A stretch of 62,573 nt of DNA, taken from NCBI GenBank assembly GCA_025458165.1, contig JALOTB010000015.1, forward strand, positions 1 through 62,573, read 5' to 3'. The stretch's first letter is position 1. Each line of letters opens with the position of its first letter. Made by a program: the position numbers and the translations under genes. This document shows, in pieces, positions 1 through 13,739 of this stretch. The notes beneath the pieces were generated by a model. It was not told the origin of the DNA. It did no database searches and saw only the letters and a list, made by a program, of their open reading frames with translations. Source of the DNA: Chromatiaceae bacterium. Lineage in GTDB: Bacteria; Pseudomonadota; Gammaproteobacteria; Chromatiales; Chromatiaceae.

Positions 1-1586
<1,586 letters not shown>

Positions 1587-1614
1587 CAGCCTGTCGTGCC
1601 CGCGCCCGGGCCGG

Positions 1615-2553
1615 TCACTCCGGCCAGAGGCCGCGGATCGCGGCGATGCCCTGGGCGCCGTGGGCGATGGCCTGGTCGAGGTCGGCGGGGGTGAGCCCAC
1701 CCAGGGCGTAGACCGGCAGTGCGGCGGTATCGGCCAGGGTGGCGAAGCGCTCCCAGCCGAGCGGGACGGCATCCGGGTGGGTCGCAGTCGCCCGGACCGG
1801 GGAGAGGAGCGCGTAGTCGAGCCCCAGGGCCGCGGCACGGGCCAGGTCCTCGCCGCCGTGGCAGGAGGCGCCCAACCATTCGAACCCGTCCGGCCGGGCG
1901 TTGATCGCCCAGAGCCGGGAGGCGGTCAGGTGCAGGCCGTGGCCGGGTAGCCCGGCGGCCTGAGCGGGGTCGATGTTGAGAAGGAGTCGCGCCTCGGCCG
2001 CGTCGCAGAGGGCGAAGGATCGCTCCGCCAGGCGGGCAAATTCCTCCGGTTTGAGGCCGTGGGCGCGGAGCTGCACCAGGCGCACGCCGCTTGCGAGCGC
2101 GCGCTCCAGACGGGCCAGGAACGACGCTGGATTGCGCGGGTCCTCGCCGGTGATGAGGTAGAGCGGCGGCAGGCGCAGCGCGGTGATGATCGGCCGGTCG
2201 GCGGCGGGAAAGACAGCCGGGTCCATTGCATCGGGGTGGACCCAGGCGAGCGGCTGCCCCTCGCGGCCGTGCGGGGTCCCGGCGAAGGCGGTCACCCGAT
2301 GGACGTCGAGCAGGACCCGGCGATCGCCGTAGTCGTGGTGGACGCGGATCAGCGGCCCGGTCGCGAGGACGCGGATGCCGAGCTCTTCGTCCAGCTCCCG
2401 CGCCAGGCCCTCGGTCGCGCCCTCGTCGGGGTCGAGCTTGCCGCCCGGGAACTCCCAAAGCCCGCCCTGATGGAGGTGGTCGGCGCGGCGGGTGATCAGG
2501 ACCCGGCCCTCGGCGTCCGTGACCGCCCCGGCGGCGACGTGGATGATGCTCAC
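1615..2553 (-). CDS. Nudix (MutT-like) hydrolase fused to a ThiE/TenI-like domain
   Basis: This 312-residue protein has two domains. Residues about 1-130 form a MutT-type Nudix domain that should remove oxidised nucleotides such as 8-oxo-dGTP; the Nudix box GGKLDPDEGATEGLARELDE fits Gx5Ex7REUxEExGU. Residues about 135-312 resemble thiamine-phosphate synthase (LYLITGE, VQLRAHGL, GLHLTASRL, YALGGLTPADL). The ThiE-like half lacks the usual TK after the GP..T segment (here SPVRATATHPDA), so thiamine synthesis is doubtful. This fusion is common in gammaproteobacteria at the end of the secA region, where it usually follows argJ or secA. It reads in the same direction as argJ, 18 bases downstream, and ends 29 bases from the convergent hsdR remnant. 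The symbol mutT would fit the first domain only. Confidence 0.85.
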   Translation of the reverse strand: MSIIHVAAGAVTDAEGRVLITRRADHLHQGGLWEFPGGKLDPDEGATEGLARELDEELGIRVLATGPLIRVHHDYGDRRVLLDVHRVTAFAGTPHGREGQPLAWVHPDAMDPAVFPAADRPIITALRLPPLYLITGEDPRNPASFLARLERALASGVRLVQLRAHGLKPEEFARLAERSFALCDAAEARLLLNIDPAQAAGLPGHGLHLTASRLWAINARPDGFEWLGASCHGGEDLARAAALGLDYALLSPVRATATHPDAVPLGWERFATLADTAALPVYALGGLTPADLDQAIAHGAQGIAAIRGLWPE

Positions 2554-2571
2554 CCAGGGCCCCGGGCCGTC

Positions 2572-3783
2572 TCAGGTGCGGTATTCGGCGTTGATCCGAA
2601 CGTAGTCGTAGGAGAGGTCGCAGGTCAGGACCTCGGCCGAGGAACTGCCGCGGCCGAGCACGACGCGGATCGGGATATCGGCCTCGGCCATCGCCGCGCG
2701 GCCGGCGGCCTCGGTGTAGTCGGGATCACGCCCGCCGTCGCGGACGATCGAGGTCTCACCGAGCCAGATGCGGACCGCGTCGATGTCGAGCCCGTCCAGC
2801 CCCGAGCGGCCGACTGCGGCGAGGATGCGCCCCCAGTTGGGGTCGGAGGCAAAGAGCGCGGTCTTGACCAGGGGTGAGTGGGCGATGGTGTCCGCCACCC
2901 GGCGCGCCTCGGCGGCGTCGCGCGCCTCCTCGACCCGGATGGTGACGAGCTTGGTCGCGCCCTCGCCGTCGCGCACGATGGCGGTGGCGAGCTCGCGGCA
3001 GACCGACTCCAGGGCGGCGCAGAAGGCGAGGAAGTCGTCGGAGCCCAGATCATCGAGCGGCTCGTTGCCGAGCGCGCCGGTCGCGACCAGCACGCAGGCG
3101 TCGTTGGTGGAGGTATCGCCATCGACGGTGATGGCGTTGAAGGAGACGTCAACCGCCGCCTTGAGGCCGGCCGCGAGCACCCCCGGCTCGACCGCGAGAT
3201 CCGTGGCGAGGAAGGCGAGCATGGTGGCCATGTCGGGCCGGATCATCCCCGAGCCCTTGGCCATCCCGGAGATCACGGCGGTATGCCCAGCGACCGCGAA
3301 GCGCTGGGAGACCAGCTTGGGGACCGTGTCGGTGGTCATGATGGCGCGCACCGCCTGGGGCCAGGCGGCCTCGTGCAGATGCGAGAGCGCCTCCGGCAGG
3401 GCCGCGGCGATCTTGTCCACCGGCAGATGCTCGCCGATCACCCCGGTGGAGAAGGGCAGCACCTCCTCCGGGCGGCAACCGGTCAGCTCGGCCAGGGCGG
3501 CGCAGCTCGCCTCGGCGTCGACGAGCCCGCGCGCCCCGGTACCGGCGTTGGCGTTGCCGGAATTGATCAGGAGATAACGAGGTGCCGCGACCGCGAGGTG
3601 CCGGCGCGCGACCACCACCGGCGCGGCGCAGAAGGCGTTGCGGGTGAACACCGCGGCACACTGGGCACCGGGGGCGATCTCCAGCAGCGCGAGGTCCTCG
3701 CGCCCCTGGTAGCGGATGCCGGCGGCCGCGGTGCCAAGCCGCATACCGGGGACGGGCTGGAAGGGCAGCGCGGGGTCGGACAT
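2572..3783 (-). CDS. argJ: Glutamate N-acetyltransferase / amino-acid N-acetyltransferase
   Basis: ArgJ recycles the acetyl group of N-acetylornithine onto glutamate in arginine biosynthesis, and bifunctional forms also use acetyl-CoA. The 403-residue product has the normal family length. It carries the autocleavage and nucleophile motif KGSGMIRPDMATMLAF, with Thr187 at the cleavage position, and the glycine-rich LLINSGNANAGTG segment. The C-terminus ends in the usual DLSYDYVRINAEYRT. It lies between secA (56 bases upstream) and the Nudix/ThiE gene, all on the minus strand, so it is probably the next gene of the secA transcript. A partner arginine gene, argG, sits far away at 52748. Whether this copy is mono- or bifunctional cannot be told from the sequence. 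Confidence 0.95.
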   Translation of the reverse strand: MSDPALPFQPVPGMRLGTAAAGIRYQGREDLALLEIAPGAQCAAVFTRNAFCAAPVVVARRHLAVAAPRYLLINSGNANAGTGARGLVDAEASCAALAELTGCRPEEVLPFSTGVIGEHLPVDKIAAALPEALSHLHEAAWPQAVRAIMTTDTVPKLVSQRFAVAGHTAVISGMAKGSGMIRPDMATMLAFLATDLAVEPGVLAAGLKAAVDVSFNAITVDGDTSTNDACVLVATGALGNEPLDDLGSDDFLAFCAALESVCRELATAIVRDGEGATKLVTIRVEEARDAAEARRVADTIAHSPLVKTALFASDPNWGRILAAVGRSGLDGLDIDAVRIWLGETSIVRDGGRDPDYTEAAGRAAMAEADIPIRVVLGRGSSSAEVLTCDLSYDYVRINAEYRT

Positions 3784-3795
3784 GAGGCGACTTCG

Positions 3796-3830
3796 GATCG
3801 GGGATTGCGGGTTGCAGGTTGCGACGGTCG
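3796..3830. repeat. Degenerate tandem heptanucleotide repeat (GATTNCG type)
   Basis: Between argJ and secA the plus strand reads GATCGGG, GATTGCG, GGTTGCA, GGTTGCG in register with period 7. It is the most degenerate of three such arrays in the window (see 22287 and 53972). It lies in the only gap between these two genes. Confidence 0.5.
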
Positions 3831-3839
3831 GTCGGCGGC

Positions 3840-6656
<2,817 letters not shown>

Positions 6657-6689
6657 GAATCGGGGATACCCACCGGGAAAAATGCGGGG

Positions 6690-6695
6690 ATCATA
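6690..6695 (-). promoter_or_regulatory. Possible -10 element upstream of secA
   Basis: The minus strand reads TATGAT here, five of six matches to the sigma70 -10, 33 bases before the secA start and after the upstream gene's stop. No good -35 is visible, so this is tentative. Confidence 0.3.
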
Positions 6696-6763
6696 CCCGA
6701 ATTCCCCGCCTCGGGCAGATCGGGCCGAGGCGAGGCGCGGGCGGGGGAGCTGGCTGCAGCGAC

Positions 6764-7684
6764 TTAGCCGCTGTCTTTCTTGGACTTGAGCGCGACGTAG
6801 CTCAGCGGGTCGACCTGCTTGCCGTCCTTGAGCACCTCGAAGTGCAGGTGCGCTCCGGTGGTGCGGCCACTGGAGCCGAGCGTGGCGATGACTTGGCCCT
6901 GTCTCACCAGATCGCCGACCTGCACCAGGTTCTTGTCGTTGTGCGCGTAGCGGGTCACCAGGCCGTCGCCGTGACGGATCTCGACCGTGCGCCCGTAGCC
7001 GTTGCGCGTCTCGCTGGCGATGACGATCCCGTCGGCGACGGCGAGGATCGGCGTGCCGCGTTTGCCGGCGAAGTCCACCCCACGATGCGCGCTCGTGCGC
7101 CCGGTGATGGGGTCCTTGCGAAAGCCGAAGTGGGAGGTGACATAGCCCGAGCGCACCGGGAGGCTGCTCGGCAGGAGCTGCTCGCGCACCCCCCGCTCCA
7201 TCAAGAGCTGCTCGATGAGGCTCAGCTTCTGGTCTCGGTCCCGGAGCTCGCTGAACAGACGGTTCATCTCTTCGGTGAGCTCCGCAGACGTCGAGGGGAC
7301 GGCGTCTGCCGGTTCTGGCCCCCCCAGTGGCGGCGGGCTCTCGAAATCGAACTCCTCAGCGCTCAAACCCGCCATCTCCACCAGGCGCTCGCCCAGGGCG
7401 TTGACTCGCAGCAGCTCGGCCTGCATGCGCCCCAGGCGACCGCCGAAGGCGTCGAGGGTGGCGGTCGAGTCCTCCTGGAGGGCCTGGAGTGCGGCGCGCT
7501 CTCGGGCGAGCATCTCGCCCAAGGGGGTCGCCAGACCCTGGGTGGTAGTCGCCTGGGACTGGCCGTACCAATAGCCACCCCAGGCCGCGGCCCCGGCGAC
7601 GATGGCGACGGCGCAGGACCCGATGAGGGCATGGAGCCAGATCCTGTGATGATGCGCCTGCCCCTGTTCGCTCAGATTCGACAT
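6764..7684 (-). CDS. M23-family (LytM-type) peptidase, membrane anchored
   Basis: A 306-residue periplasmic cell-wall endopeptidase or amidase activator. Residues about 17-42 form an N-terminal membrane segment ([26 protein letters not shown]). A middle region of about 100 residues (45-150) looks helical, perhaps coiled coil. The C-terminal LytM domain keeps the zinc motifs HRGVDF (HxxxD) and GAHLHFEV (HxH), so it should be active, unlike the degenerate EnvC/NlpD type. It ends in a Lys/Ser/Asp-rich tail. This gene commonly sits between lpxC and secA in gammaproteobacteria, in the place where enterics have secM. It reads in the same direction as secA and is divergent from the DUF721 gene at 7771. 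Specific substrate bond unknown. Confidence 0.9.
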   Translation of the reverse strand: MSNLSEQGQAHHHRIWLHALIGSCAVAIVAGAAAWGGYWYGQSQATTTQGLATPLGEMLARERAALQALQEDSTATLDAFGGRLGRMQAELLRVNALGERLVEMAGLSAEEFDFESPPPLGGPEPADAVPSTSAELTEEMNRLFSELRDRDQKLSLIEQLLMERGVREQLLPSSLPVRSGYVTSHFGFRKDPITGRTSAHRGVDFAGKRGTPILAVADGIVIASETRNGYGRTVEIRHGDGLVTRYAHNDKNLVQVGDLVRQGQVIATLGSSGRTTGAHLHFEVLKDGKQVDPLSYVALKSKKDSG

Positions 7685-7770
7685 CCTGATAACCCCCTAC
7701 GGACCGAAAGGTTGGCTATGCTAGCAGCGGGTCCAGTCGCGGACTATCCCGAAAAACCGGGCGTCCACGC

Positions 7771-8259
7771 GTGGCAGACCCCAGGACCCGGCAAGCCCAA
7801 TCGCCCGCGAACAGCACCCGAGCCGCCATGGCCATCCGCCAAGCCAGCCGCTTCCTCAAGAGCAACCGTCACATCGAGGCACTGCTCGTCGAGATCGAGC
7901 ACAGTGCCGCCCTGCTCCAGGCGGTGCGCCGCGCCCTGCCCCCGCCCAGCGATACCCACTGCCTGCACGCGGGGCTGCGCCAGGGCGCCCTAACCCTGAC
8001 CTGCGACTCACCGACCTGGGCGGCACGGCTGCGTTTCGCGGCGCCGCAGGTGCAGGCCGCGCTCCGGGGTGTCTACGGGACGATCACGATCTGTCGGGTC
8101 CGGGTCCAGCCCCAGTCCCTGGTGCACCCGCGCGGCGAGGACCGCCCGCGGCTCTCACCGGAGGCGGTCAGTCATTTGCGGCAAGCGGCCGAAGACTCGG
8201 AAGATCCACAGATCGCCGCCGCGCTGCGCCGGCTGGCGCAGGCGGGGGCAGGAGACTAG
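7771..8259 (+). CDS. DUF721 protein, possible DciA-type helicase loader
   Basis: A 162-residue basic protein with the DUF721 pattern ([31 protein letters not shown], then [31 protein letters not shown]). DUF721 includes DciA, which helps load the replicative helicase in bacteria without DnaC or DnaI; that role is an inference here. The longest start is GTG at 7771. ATG at 7828 ([15 protein letters not shown]) begins closer to the conserved region and is a credible alternative. It is the only plus-strand gene in this block and its TAG stop shares the tetranucleotide CTAG with the lpxC stop on the other strand. The same position next to lpxC and secA is seen in Pseudomonas. Confidence 0.8.
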   Translation: MADPRTRQAQSPANSTRAAMAIRQASRFLKSNRHIEALLVEIEHSAALLQAVRRALPPPSDTHCLHAGLRQGALTLTCDSPTWAARLRFAAPQVQAALRGVYGTITICRVRVQPQSLVHPRGEDRPRLSPEAVSHLRQAAEDSEDPQIAAALRRLAQAGAGD

Positions 8260-9167
8260 GCCAGGGCGACCGGCCGGGCGAAGGAGATCGGAGAGGGCTC
8301 GCCGTCCTCGAAGGTGGTCTCTTCCCAGGCGTCGGTTTCGGCCATCAGGGCGCGCAGCAGTCGGTTGTTGAGGGCATGGCCGGACTTGTGCCCGCGGAAG
8401 GCGCCGATCAGCGGACGCCCGAGCAGGTAGAGGTCGCCGATCGCATCGAGGATCTTGTGGCGCACGAACTCGTCCTCGTAGCGCAGGCCCTCCTCGTTCA
8501 GCACCCGGAAGTCGTCGACCACCACGGCGTTGTCCATGCTCCCGCCGAGGGCGAGGTTCTGCTGGCGCAGGGCCTCGATGTCGCGCAGGAAGCCGAAGGT
8601 ACGCGCGCGGCTGACCTCCTTGACGAACGAGGTCGTCGAGAAGTCGACGCTGGCGGTCTTCGCCCGGGCATGGAAGGCCGGGTGATCAAAGTCGATGGAG
8701 AACTCCACCTTGAACCCGTCGTAGGGCTCGAAGGCGGCGAGCTTGTCCCCTTCCTGCACCCGGATCGGCCGCTTGACGCGGATGAAGCGCTTTGGCCGGT
8801 TCTGCTCCTCGATGCCAGCGGACTGGATGAGGAAGACGTAAGGGCCGGCGCTGCCGTCCATGATCGGGACCTCTGCGGCACTGAGGTCCACATAGGCATT
8901 GTCGATCCCCAACCCGGCAAAGGCCGAGAGCAGGTGCTCGACAGTCGAGACCCGGGCGCCGCCGCTGACCAGGGTGGTGGAGAGGCGGGTGTCGCCGACA
9001 TTCTCCGCGCAGGCGCGGATGTCGACCGGCTCGGGCAGGTCGACCCGGCGAAACACGATCCCGGTTTCGGGCGCCGCGGGTCGGAGGGTCAAATAGACCT
9101 TCTCCCCGGTGTGCAGGCCAACACCCGTAGCGCGGATCACGGTCTTGAGCGTGCGCTGCCTGATCAT
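8256..9167 (-). CDS. lpxC: UDP-3-O-acyl-N-acetylglucosamine deacetylase
   Basis: LpxC is the zinc enzyme of the committed step of lipid A synthesis. The 303-residue product starts [24 protein letters not shown], the usual family start; a longer frame to 9209 adds 14 residues that do not look conserved. Key segments are present: [32 protein letters not shown] near the N-terminal zinc His, and the later [32 protein letters not shown] with the other ligands and catalytic His. It follows ftsZ in the usual dcw order, but after a gap of about 270 bases that holds its own likely promoter and a stem-loop, so it is probably expressed separately as well as with ftsZ. Confidence 0.97.
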   Translation of the reverse strand: MIRQRTLKTVIRATGVGLHTGEKVYLTLRPAAPETGIVFRRVDLPEPVDIRACAENVGDTRLSTTLVSGGARVSTVEHLLSAFAGLGIDNAYVDLSAAEVPIMDGSAGPYVFLIQSAGIEEQNRPKRFIRVKRPIRVQEGDKLAAFEPYDGFKVEFSIDFDHPAFHARAKTASVDFSTTSFVKEVSRARTFGFLRDIEALRQQNLALGGSMDNAVVVDDFRVLNEEGLRYEDEFVRHKILDAIGDLYLLGRPLIGAFRGHKSGHALNNRLLRALMAETDAWEETTFEDGEPSPISFARPVALA

Positions 9168-9316
9168 CGCTGTCTGTCTCCCGTCGCGTACCGGATCCGG
9201 AGATCCCAAAACCCGGCGCGTCGAACGGCTGACGGCTGGGAGGTGCCGGCCGCCGTAGAGCGACCGGCCACCCGTGATACCCTTGCGCGCCGCGGTGGTC
9301 TTCGGACAGCGATGCC

Positions 9317-9349
9317 GGAAAACCCCTGGCCGCGTGCTTAGGGTTTTCC
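9317..9349 (-). promoter_or_regulatory. 9-bp stem-loop at the predicted 5' end of the lpxC transcript
   Basis: GGAAAACCC (9317-9325) and GGGTTTTCC (9341-9349) are perfect inverted repeats around a 15-nt loop. If transcription starts just after the -10 at 9353-9358, the lpxC mRNA would begin with this hairpin, leaving about 150 nt of leader before the start codon. It is not followed by a U-run on the lpxC strand, so a terminator role is unlikely. Confidence 0.5.
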
Positions 9350-9352
9350 CGC

Positions 9353-9382
9353 ATTATTATCAGGAACCAGGTTCCTTTGCAA
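9353..9382 (-). promoter_or_regulatory. Probable lpxC promoter with an operator-like palindrome in the spacer
   Basis: On the minus strand TTGCAA (9377-9382) is followed after 18 nt by AATAAT (9353-9358); GATAAT (9356-9361) is an alternative -10 with a short 15-nt spacer. The stretch 9362-9376 is a perfect inverted repeat, AGGAACC-A-GGTTCCT, a place where a bound repressor would block RNA polymerase. No known regulator is assigned. Confidence 0.45.
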
Positions 9383-9435
9383 GAAAATACGTTGATTTTG
9401 TTTGCGATCCTCCTTTGGGGATTACCCTAGAAAAA

Positions 9436-10617
9436 TCAATCGGCTTGCCGGCGCAGGAACGCTGGGATGTCAAGATAATCGAGATCTTGCTCTCCGGACG
9501 CGTCGAATTGGGGCTGGGCCGCGGCCGCCATCGCGAGCCCCTTGCGGTAGACCGCCGGGCGGTCCATGTCGCGATAATCTGGTAGCACGCCCTCGCGTTC
9601 GCTGCTCACCAGACGCATGGTCGGCTCCTCGGCGCCGAGCTTGCGCTCCTTCGCCCGCTTGCCCTCGCCCAGCCCAGTGGCGACGACCGTCACGCGCAGC
9701 TCATCGGTCAGCTCGGGGTCGATCACCGTGCCCACGACGACGGTGGCATCGTCGTCGGCGAAGTCGCGCACGGTGTTGCCGACCTCGTCGAACTCGCCGA
9801 TGGTCAGGCTCATCCCGGCGGTGATATTGACCAGGATCCCCTTGGCCCCGGCGAGATCGATGTCCTCGAGCAGTGGGCTGTTGATCGCCGCCTCCGCCGC
9901 CTCGCGCGCACGGTTCTCCCCACGGGCGGCCCCCGTGCCCATCATCGCCTGACCCATCTCCGACATCACTGTCTTGACGTCGGCGAAGTCGACGTTGATC
10001 AGGCCCGGGCGGGTGATCAGCTCGGCGATGCCCTGGGTGGCGTTGAGCAGGACGTCGTTGGCGGCGGAGAACGCCTTGAGCAGGCTCATCTCCTTGCCGA
10101 GCACCGCGAGTAGCTTTTCGTTGGGGATGGTGATCAGCGAGTCGACGTACTCGCCGAGCTCTTTGATGCCGGTCTCGGCGATCCGCATCCGCTTGGCGCC
10201 CTCGAAGGGGAAGGGCTTGGTCACCACCGCCACGGTGAGAATGCCGAGCTCGCGGGCCACCGAGGCGACCACCGGCGCGGCCCCGGTCCCGGTGCCACCG
10301 CCCATTCCCGCGGTGATAAAGACCATGTCGGCGCCCTCGATGGCGTCGCGGATGCGCTCACGGTCTTCCTCGGCGGCCTGACGGCCCACGGCCGGGTCGG
10401 CACCGGCACCGAGACCCTTGGTGATGCCGCCACCGAGCTGGAGGCTGATCCGCACCCGGGAGTGCTTGAGGGCCTGGGCATCGGTGTTGGCGCAGATGAA
10501 GTCCACCCCCTCGATGGAGGACTCCACCATATGGTTGACGGCGTTGCCGCCTCCGCCGCCGACACCGATGACTTTGATGACGGCCGCCTGGCTGTGGGTA
10601 TCCATGAGCTCGAACAT
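9436..10617 (-). CDS. ftsZ: Cell division GTPase FtsZ
   Basis: FtsZ is the tubulin-like GTPase that forms the division ring. The 393-residue product has the GTP signature GGGTGTGA at residues 107-114, the N-terminal [14 protein letters not shown] loop, and the C-terminal peptide [15 protein letters not shown], which binds FtsA and ZipA. The start MFELMDTH at 10617 is preceded by AGGAGAG at good spacing; an upstream extension of 22 codons is not family-like. It lies 164 bases downstream of ftsA. That gap contains a possible sigma70-like pair on the minus strand (TTGCCC, 17 nt, TTACTC), which would fit a separate ftsZ promoter, but it is weak. Confidence 0.98.
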   Translation of the reverse strand: MFELMDTHSQAAVIKVIGVGGGGGNAVNHMVESSIEGVDFICANTDAQALKHSRVRISLQLGGGITKGLGAGADPAVGRQAAEEDRERIRDAIEGADMVFITAGMGGGTGTGAAPVVASVARELGILTVAVVTKPFPFEGAKRMRIAETGIKELGEYVDSLITIPNEKLLAVLGKEMSLLKAFSAANDVLLNATQGIAELITRPGLINVDFADVKTVMSEMGQAMMGTGAARGENRAREAAEAAINSPLLEDIDLAGAKGILVNITAGMSLTIGEFDEVGNTVRDFADDDATVVVGTVIDPELTDELRVTVVATGLGEGKRAKERKLGAEEPTMRLVSSEREGVLPDYRDMDRPAVYRKGLAMAAAAQPQFDASGEQDLDYLDIPAFLRRQAD

Positions 10618-10781
10618 GGTCTCTCTCCTCTGCTGCGCGCGTTTGAACGAGTAAAAGGCTTGCTGGTTGCGGGGCAATCGCACCCCGCGGTGGTCAGTGC
10701 CCGGTCACGGCGTCGCGCCTCGGCCCACGGCGCCCCGCCTGGTCTACCCTCGCCCGCGACCCCCCGGACGGGTCTCGGCGA

Positions 10782-12017
10782 TCAGAAACTCCCCTGGAAC
10801 CAACTGCGCATCCGCTCCCAGATCGCCTTGATTCCGCGCGCCTCGCTCATCGGCGGGCGGCGCGCGAAGCGGTGCTGGCGGGCGTAGATCAGCAGCCCGA
10901 CCCCGGTCGAGTGGATGGGATTGCGGATCACCTCCTCCATGCCCGTGAGGTATTGCGGGATGCCGAGGCGCACCGGCATGTGGAAGACCTCCTCGGCGAG
11001 GTCGAGCAGGCCGTCCATCTTCGAGCTGCCGCCCGTGAGCACCACGCCCCCGGCGACCAGGTCCTCGAAGCCGCTGCGGCGCAGCTCCGCCTTCAGCAGA
11101 TCGAGGAGCTCTTCGTAGCGCGGCTCGACCACCTCCGCGAGCGTCTGGCGGGCGAGGCGCCGCGCCGGGCGCTCACCGATACTCGGCACCTCGATGGTCT
11201 CCCCGCTCCCGGCGAGGCGGGACAGGGCGCAGGCGTGCTTGATCTTGATCTGCTCGGCGTACTGGGTCGGGGTGCGCAGGGCCACCGCGATGTCGTTGGT
11301 GACCTGGTCGCCCGCGATGGGGATGACGGCGGTATGACGGATCGCCCCGTCGGTGAAGACCGCCAGATCGGTGGTCCCCCCGCCGATGTCGACCAGGCAG
11401 ACCCCGAGCTCCTTCTCATCCTCGCCGAGCACAGCGTAGCTGGAGGAGAGTTGCTCCAGCACCAGGTCGTCGACCTCGAGCCCGCAGCGGCGGATGCACT
11501 TGACGATGTTCTGGGCGGCGCTCACCGCCCCGGTGACCATGTGCACCCGCGCCTCCAGGCGCACTCCGCACATGCCGATCGGCTCGCGGATGCCCTCTTG
11601 GTCGTCGATGATGAATTCCTGGGGCAGGATGTGGAGGATCTTCTGGTCGGCCGGAATGGCGACCGCGCGGGCGGCGTCGATCACCCGGTCGACGTCGGCC
11701 TGGCTGACCTCGCGCTCCTTGATCGCGGTGATGCCGTGGGAGTTGAGGCTGCGGATGTGGCTGCCGGCGATGCCCGCATGCACCGAATGGATCTCGCAGC
11801 CCGCCATCAGCTCCGCCTCCTCCACGGCGCGCTGGATCGACTGGACGGTGGACTCGATGTCGACCACCACGCCCTTCTTGATCCCGCGCGACGGGTGGGT
11901 CCCGATGCCGACGATCTCGATGGTGTCGTCGGCCTTGAGCTCGCCGACCAGGCAGGCCACCTTGGACGTGCCGATGTCCAGGCCGATCAACAGGTTCTTC
12001 TCTCCGCGTCGCGACAT
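10782..12017 (-). CDS. ftsA: Cell division protein FtsA
   Basis: FtsA is the actin-like protein that tethers FtsZ to the membrane. The product (about 411 residues from MSRRGEKNLLIGLDIGTSKVACLVGE) has the actin-family phosphate loops LIGLDIGTSK and CLVDIGGGTTDLAVF, the TGGSSKMDGL adenosine motif, and a C-terminal amphipathic tail (GIKAIWERMRSWFQGSF) for membrane binding. A TTG start at 12026 would overlap the ftsQ stop by 4 nt; the ATG at 12017, with GAGTGGA ahead of it, is preferred. It lies in the usual order ftsQ-ftsA-ftsZ. Confidence 0.97.
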   Translation of the reverse strand: MSRRGEKNLLIGLDIGTSKVACLVGELKADDTIEIVGIGTHPSRGIKKGVVVDIESTVQSIQRAVEEAELMAGCEIHSVHAGIAGSHIRSLNSHGITAIKEREVSQADVDRVIDAARAVAIPADQKILHILPQEFIIDDQEGIREPIGMCGVRLEARVHMVTGAVSAAQNIVKCIRRCGLEVDDLVLEQLSSSYAVLGEDEKELGVCLVDIGGGTTDLAVFTDGAIRHTAVIPIAGDQVTNDIAVALRTPTQYAEQIKIKHACALSRLAGSGETIEVPSIGERPARRLARQTLAEVVEPRYEELLDLLKAELRRSGFEDLVAGGVVLTGGSSKMDGLLDLAEEVFHMPVRLGIPQYLTGMEEVIRNPIHSTGVGLLIYARQHRFARRPPMSEARGIKAIWERMRSWFQGSF

Positions 12018-12022
12018 TCCAC

Positions 12023-12826
12023 TCAACTCCGGTTGCGAGGCGCCCGCCCTGAGGCGCCGGCGGTGCGTGTTTCCTCGCCTGCGGCGGGCTCTGCCCAGAC
12101 GACGGCAAGGCCATTGGTGTAGCGCATGTCCACCCTGGCCGGGCGGCCAGCCAGGGCGAGGGAGGGCCAGGCGACCAGGAAGCGGGCCATGCGCTCTTCG
12201 ACCTCCCCCTTGCCGAGCTCAAGCGTGAAGCCGTCACCCGTCTGCAGGGTCCAGGCCCCGCGGGCGTTGTGCTCTATGGCGGCGATGCGGACCCCAACCG
12301 CCTCACAGCGGGTGCGCCAGTCGAGGTATCGGGCGACCACCTCCGGTGCCTGGGCGTCGAGTCCGGTGAGCCGCGGCAGCCCGCGGGGCCGCTCCTCGGG
12401 GTCCGGGCGGAAGACCACCCCGGCGGTGCTCACCAGGGCGTCCTCGCCCCACTCCGCCAGGGGCTCGTGCTCGCGCACCTTGAGCTCGAGGCGGTTGGGC
12501 CAGATCCTCTTGATGCTGGCGGACTGGATCCAAGGGAGTGCCTCTACGGCCGCCTTGAGCCGCGCCAGGTCCTGGGTGAGGATCCCGCCGTGGAGGTGAT
12601 CGATGACGGTCCGTTGGAGCTGCTCGCGCGGCATCCGGCGGACCTCCCCGGCCACGCTCACCACCTCGACCGGCAGGTAGCGCGGCTCCAGGCGCAGGAG
12701 GTACTGGCCGCCGACCAGCATCAGCGCGACCAGCAGGGCGGCGCCAAGCCAGCGCAGGAGCCGGCCAAGCACGCCCGGCCCCTCGGGCTCGACGTCCGGC
12801 GCGATGCTGGTGTCGGGCTCAGCCAA
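12023..12826 (-). CDS. ftsQ: Cell division protein FtsQ
   Basis: FtsQ is the bitopic inner-membrane scaffold of the FtsQLB complex. The 267-residue product has a short cytoplasmic N-terminus, one membrane segment (about residues 24-45, [22 protein letters not shown]), a POTRA domain (about 53-122, [20 protein letters not shown] to [12 protein letters not shown]) and the beta domain. The start is TTG at 12826, with GGAG 8 nt upstream, overlapping the end of ddl by 8 nt, which suggests coupled translation. Confidence 0.95.
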   Translation of the reverse strand: MAEPDTSIAPDVEPEGPGVLGRLLRWLGAALLVALMLVGGQYLLRLEPRYLPVEVVSVAGEVRRMPREQLQRTVIDHLHGGILTQDLARLKAAVEALPWIQSASIKRIWPNRLELKVREHEPLAEWGEDALVSTAGVVFRPDPEERPRGLPRLTGLDAQAPEVVARYLDWRTRCEAVGVRIAAIEHNARGAWTLQTGDGFTLELGKGEVEERMARFLVAWPSLALAGRPARVDMRYTNGLAVVWAEPAAGEETRTAGASGRAPRNRS

Positions 12827-13739
12827 GGCTGGTCTCCAGGATGCGCCGGACGAGCGCGTCGAAATCGATCCCGCGGGCCCGCGCGGCCATCGGCACCAGG
12901 CTGTGGTCGGTCATGCCGGGCACGGTATTGACCTCCAGGAGCTGCGGCCCGCGCTCGGCATCGACCATCAGATCCACCCGCCCCCAGCCGCTCGCGCCCA
13001 CGGCGTCGAAGGCGGCGAGCGCGAGCGCCTGAAGCCGCGCTTCCTCGTCGGCGGCCAGCCCGCAGGGGCAGAGGTAACGGGTGGTGTCGGCGCTGTACTT
13101 GGCCTCGTAGTCGTAGAAGACGCGGGGGGTCTCCAGGCGGATCATCGGCAGGGCCTCGCCCCCGAGGATGGCGCAGGTGTATTCGGGGCCGGTGATCCAG
13201 CGCTCGGCGATCACGAGCGAGTCGTACTCGGCCGCGGCGCGCCAGAGCGCCGCGAGCCCGGCCGCGTCGTCGGCCCGGCCCATGCCGATGCTCGACCCCT
13301 CATGGGCGGGCTTGACCATCAGCGGAAAGCCGATCGCCGCCGCGGCGGGGAGGTCGTCCTCGCCGCGCAGGAGCGCGAACTCCGCGGTCGGCAGGGCGCA
13401 GCCACGCCAGGTGAGCTTGCAACGGTACTTGTCCATGCCGAGCGCGGAACCGAGCACCCCCGAGCCGGTATAGGGCAGGCCGAGGGTCTGCAGGGCGCCC
13501 TGGATCTCACCGTCCTCGCCGCCGCGGCCGTGGAGCATGATGAAGACCCGGTCGAAGCCGCCAGTGCGCAGCCGCTCCAGGACGCCCTCGTCCGCGGGGT
13601 CGAGGGCGGTGACGTCGACCCCCTGACGCCGCAGGGCGGCGAGCACGGCGGTGCCGCTCTTCAACGAGACCGGCCGCTCCGCCGAGCGCCCGCCGAGCAA
13701 TAGGGCAACCCTGCCGAAGGTCGCGCCCTCAGTGGCCAT
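12819..13739 (-). CDS. ddlB: D-alanine--D-alanine ligase
   Basis: Ddl joins two D-Ala for the peptidoglycan stem. The 306-residue ATP-grasp enzyme shows [22 protein letters not shown] at the N-terminus, [25 protein letters not shown], the ATP-binding stretch [19 protein letters not shown], and the metal-binding [25 protein letters not shown]. It overlaps murB by 11 nt and ftsQ by 8 nt. The dcw position supports the ddlB name. Small variation in the GG..SAE(R) motif (RPVSL instead of the more common HEVSL) is noted and could be tolerated. Confidence 0.96.
   Translation of the reverse strand: MATEGATFGRVALLLGGRSAERPVSLKSGTAVLAALRRQGVDVTALDPADEGVLERLRTGGFDRVFIMLHGRGGEDGEIQGALQTLGLPYTGSGVLGSALGMDKYRCKLTWRGCALPTAEFALLRGEDDLPAAAAIGFPLMVKPAHEGSSIGMGRADDAAGLAALWRAAAEYDSLVIAERWITGPEYTCAILGGEALPMIRLETPRVFYDYEAKYSADTTRYLCPCGLAADEEARLQALALAAFDAVGASGWGRVDLMVDAERGPQLLEVNTVPGMTDHSLVPMAARARGIDFDALVRRILETSLG

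Noticed and set aside
7718..7723. TATGCT as a -10 for the DUF721 gene
   Set aside because: No -35 at proper distance and the start codon of the gene is itself uncertain.
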